From Helicobacteraceae bacterium (GTDB lineage: Bacteria; Campylobacterota; Campylobacteria; Campylobacterales; Sulfurimonadaceae), in the NCBI GenBank assembly GCA_027038835.1, contig JALWGC010000014.1, forward strand, positions 186,001 to 250,000: a stretch of DNA of 64,000 bases, given 5' to 3'. The position numbers and the translations under genes are program-made. This document shows positions 62,683-64,000 of the stretch, piece after piece (within the stretch, counting starts at the first letter, position 1; every line of letters begins with the position of its first letter). Below the pieces are notes generated by a model. The model was not told the origin of the DNA. It worked only from the letters and a program-made list of their open reading frames with translations, and searched no databases.

Positions 62683-64000
62683 CTATTTTCTTTTCGTTCG
62701 TGGCGGTATGCCGGTTTTAAGAAGTGTCTTAAACCATGCATCCGACGGTTCGGTTTGGAAGTCATCGAGTTCCAGCTCATAGTCGTATCCGTTTGGCTCG
62801 TCACTCCAGCTAACGGTGCTGCCGTAGTCGTTGAAGAGATCGACAACTAAAGGGTCTTTCGTCTTCATATAGACAATCTCGTTTGAAAGCTTAAGGGGCT
62901 GTGCAGGTGAGATTTTTTCTCCCCATTGATCGTAGAACTTGGCATCGTCTGGAAAATCTACATCGATAAGCGCTCTTTTATGCGCGAAATCCCCCTGTGC
63001 AAATGCGACTGTATAGTCTGCTTCGTTCGGTTTTTTAAAGATGATTATAAGCACCCCATAACTGTTACCCCCAAAGCCGTTGTTGCTAAACTCGTCATCG
63101 TTCCAATCGACCCGCTTAAGCAGTTTGTAGCCACCTAAGATGGAGTTCATCGCATTGACTGCCACAAGTGCCACGCCGGGCGCTTTGGTGTAGGTGTCCG
63201 CCCAGTCGGCTGCGTTGCCGGTTTCAAGAAAGTAGAGTCCTCCCGGAAGCAATCCCGCACTAAACTTCGCACCCTCCGACCAGTCAAGCAGTACGCGTTG
63301 CATCACATCCCAACCAACGGCGCTTTTCGAGGCGATACCATGAATCTCGCTCATACCCGTTACAAGTTTCTTTTTATCTTCGTATTTGTCTTTGTAAGCC
63401 TCCATGCGCTTTATAAACGATATACCTATCTGGTCGTTTCCGTTTTTGTTCTTGTAGTAAACAAACGTCCTACCGTATGGGTGGTAGGTAAACCCGTCGG
63501 TATAATCGACTCCCCCCGCATCCATGAAGCTTGTCGTGAAGTTCGCACCGTAGAAGTCCATCGTGAAGTCCACGAGGATGGGAAGGTTGGGCGCTTTGTT
63601 CTTGACTACATCGTAAACCGGCTTGAAAAGGTCATCTACTGCAAGTCCCATTTTATCGGGAGCGTAGTACATGTTGAGTTCGTTGACGTTTTCAAGTGCT
63701 ATAAGTTTGTCGCCAAACTCTGTTGCTATCTTGTCATAAAGGGTTTGCATCTGATCGGTGGGGAGAGCGAAGAAGTCGTAAGTGTTTCCACCTAAATGGT
63801 CTGTCAAGTCTCGTCCATCCGTAAAAACCCAATCCCCCGGATGACCGCTTGGCGCACTGGAACCCTTTGCCTTGATCCTAAAAGGGTCGATACCAAGAAC
63901 GGTCGTGCAATTATTATCATGCGCAGCATCGATAGCACCTTTGATGAGATTGAGGTCGTAAACTCCGTTTTGGGGCATATAAGCTCCAAGAGCGGGCAGG
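62683..64000 (-). CDS. Glycoside-hydrolase-like protein, N-terminus outside the window
   Basis: About 438 codons are visible and the frame stays open to the right edge. The content suggests a TIM-barrel glycosidase of clan A: a strand with ALENVNELNMYYAPDK (possible acid/base after Asn-Glu), DGFTYHPYGRTFVYY, VTGMSEIHGIASKS (possible nucleophile Glu) and a beta-rich C-terminal part. No family was certain. It converges with the DUF1501 gene 13 bases away. It may be a secreted polysaccharide-degrading enzyme, possibly a substrate of the neighbouring type II system (inference). Confidence 0.55.
   Translation of the reverse strand, partial: LPALGAYMPQNGVYDLNLIKGAIDAAHDNNCTTVLGIDPFRIKAKGSSAPSGHPGDWVFTDGRDLTDHLGGNTYDFFALPTDQMQTLYDKIATEFGDKLIALENVNELNMYYAPDKMGLAVDDLFKPVYDVVKNKAPNLPILVDFTMDFYGANFTTSFMDAGGVDYTDGFTYHPYGRTFVYYKNKNGNDQIGISFIKRMEAYKDKYEDKKKLVTGMSEIHGIASKSAVGWDVMQRVLLDWSEGAKFSAGLLPGGLYFLETGNAADWADTYTKAPGVALVAVNAMNSILGGYKLLKRVDWNDDEFSNNGFGGNSYGVLIIIFKKPNEADYTVAFAQGDFAHKRALIDVDFPDDAKFYDQWGEKISPAQPLKLSNEIVYMKTKDPLVVDLFNDYGSTVSWSDEPNGYDYELELDDFQTEPSDAWFKTLLKTGIPPRTKRK

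Noticed and set aside
1-64000. CRISPR arrays, insertion sequences, integrases or rRNA genes
   Set aside because: No regularly spaced repeats, transposase-like proteins or rRNA sequences were seen.

Overview
The window looks like a chromosomal segment of a free-living, flagellated member of the Campylobacterota (Epsilonproteobacteria), probably a chemolithotroph related to Sulfurimonas, Sulfurovum or Hydrogenimonas. Three features support this. A complex I operon lacks ordinary NuoE and NuoF, has two NuoG genes, and is followed by pflA as in Campylobacter jejuni. The order lysA - HAD - pheA - (small protein) - hisC - fliF - fliG - fliH - dxs matches C. jejuni. grpE is preceded by HAIR-type operators of the HspR regulator. 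No insertion sequence, phage gene or CRISPR array was seen.

Layout. (1) 1-6310, minus strand: one tight gene series: ComEA-like HhH protein, CotH-kinase lipoprotein, a PycTM-DUF3616 membrane fusion, a SPOR/poly-Lys/OprP-type porin, a PelC-like lipoprotein and the start of PelD. It appears to be an unusual Pel-like exopolysaccharide locus and is the best candidate here for an undescribed system. (2) 6369-8375: AsmA-like protein. (3) 8447-11461: HspR-type operators, grpE, a terminator, a structured leader, dnaK and tRNA-Phe. (4) 11513-14416: FIST-PAS-GGDEF-EAL protein. (5) 14469-34284: pflA and the complex I operon nuoA-B-C-D-(E-like)-(GltD-like)-G-G-H-I-J-K-L-M-N. (6) 34545-34931: TOBE/Mop molybdate-binding protein. 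(7) 35012-44772, plus strand: amino-acid biosynthesis, flagellar basal body and dxs. (8) 44756-48432: a two-component system, a thioredoxin-like protein, an AEC transporter and a small hypothetical protein. (9) 48429-58443, minus strand: a compact type II secretion operon, gspG-H-F-K-L-M-N-C-D-E-I-J. (10) 58561-64000: a DUF2892 protein, a cyclic-di-GMP-I riboswitch in front of DUF1800 and DUF1501 genes, and a convergent, truncated glycoside-hydrolase-like gene.

How the parts may work together. Cyclic di-GMP links three places: PelD (a c-di-GMP receptor in known Pel systems), the GGDEF-EAL enzyme, and the riboswitch on DUF1800-DUF1501. The type II secretion operon next to those exported proteins could supply their route out, and flagellar genes are also present. 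This suggests, by inference only, a sessile/motile switch. Complex I appears to receive electrons through a GltD-like flavoprotein rather than the usual NADH module, consistent with reverse or ferredoxin/NADPH-linked electron flow.
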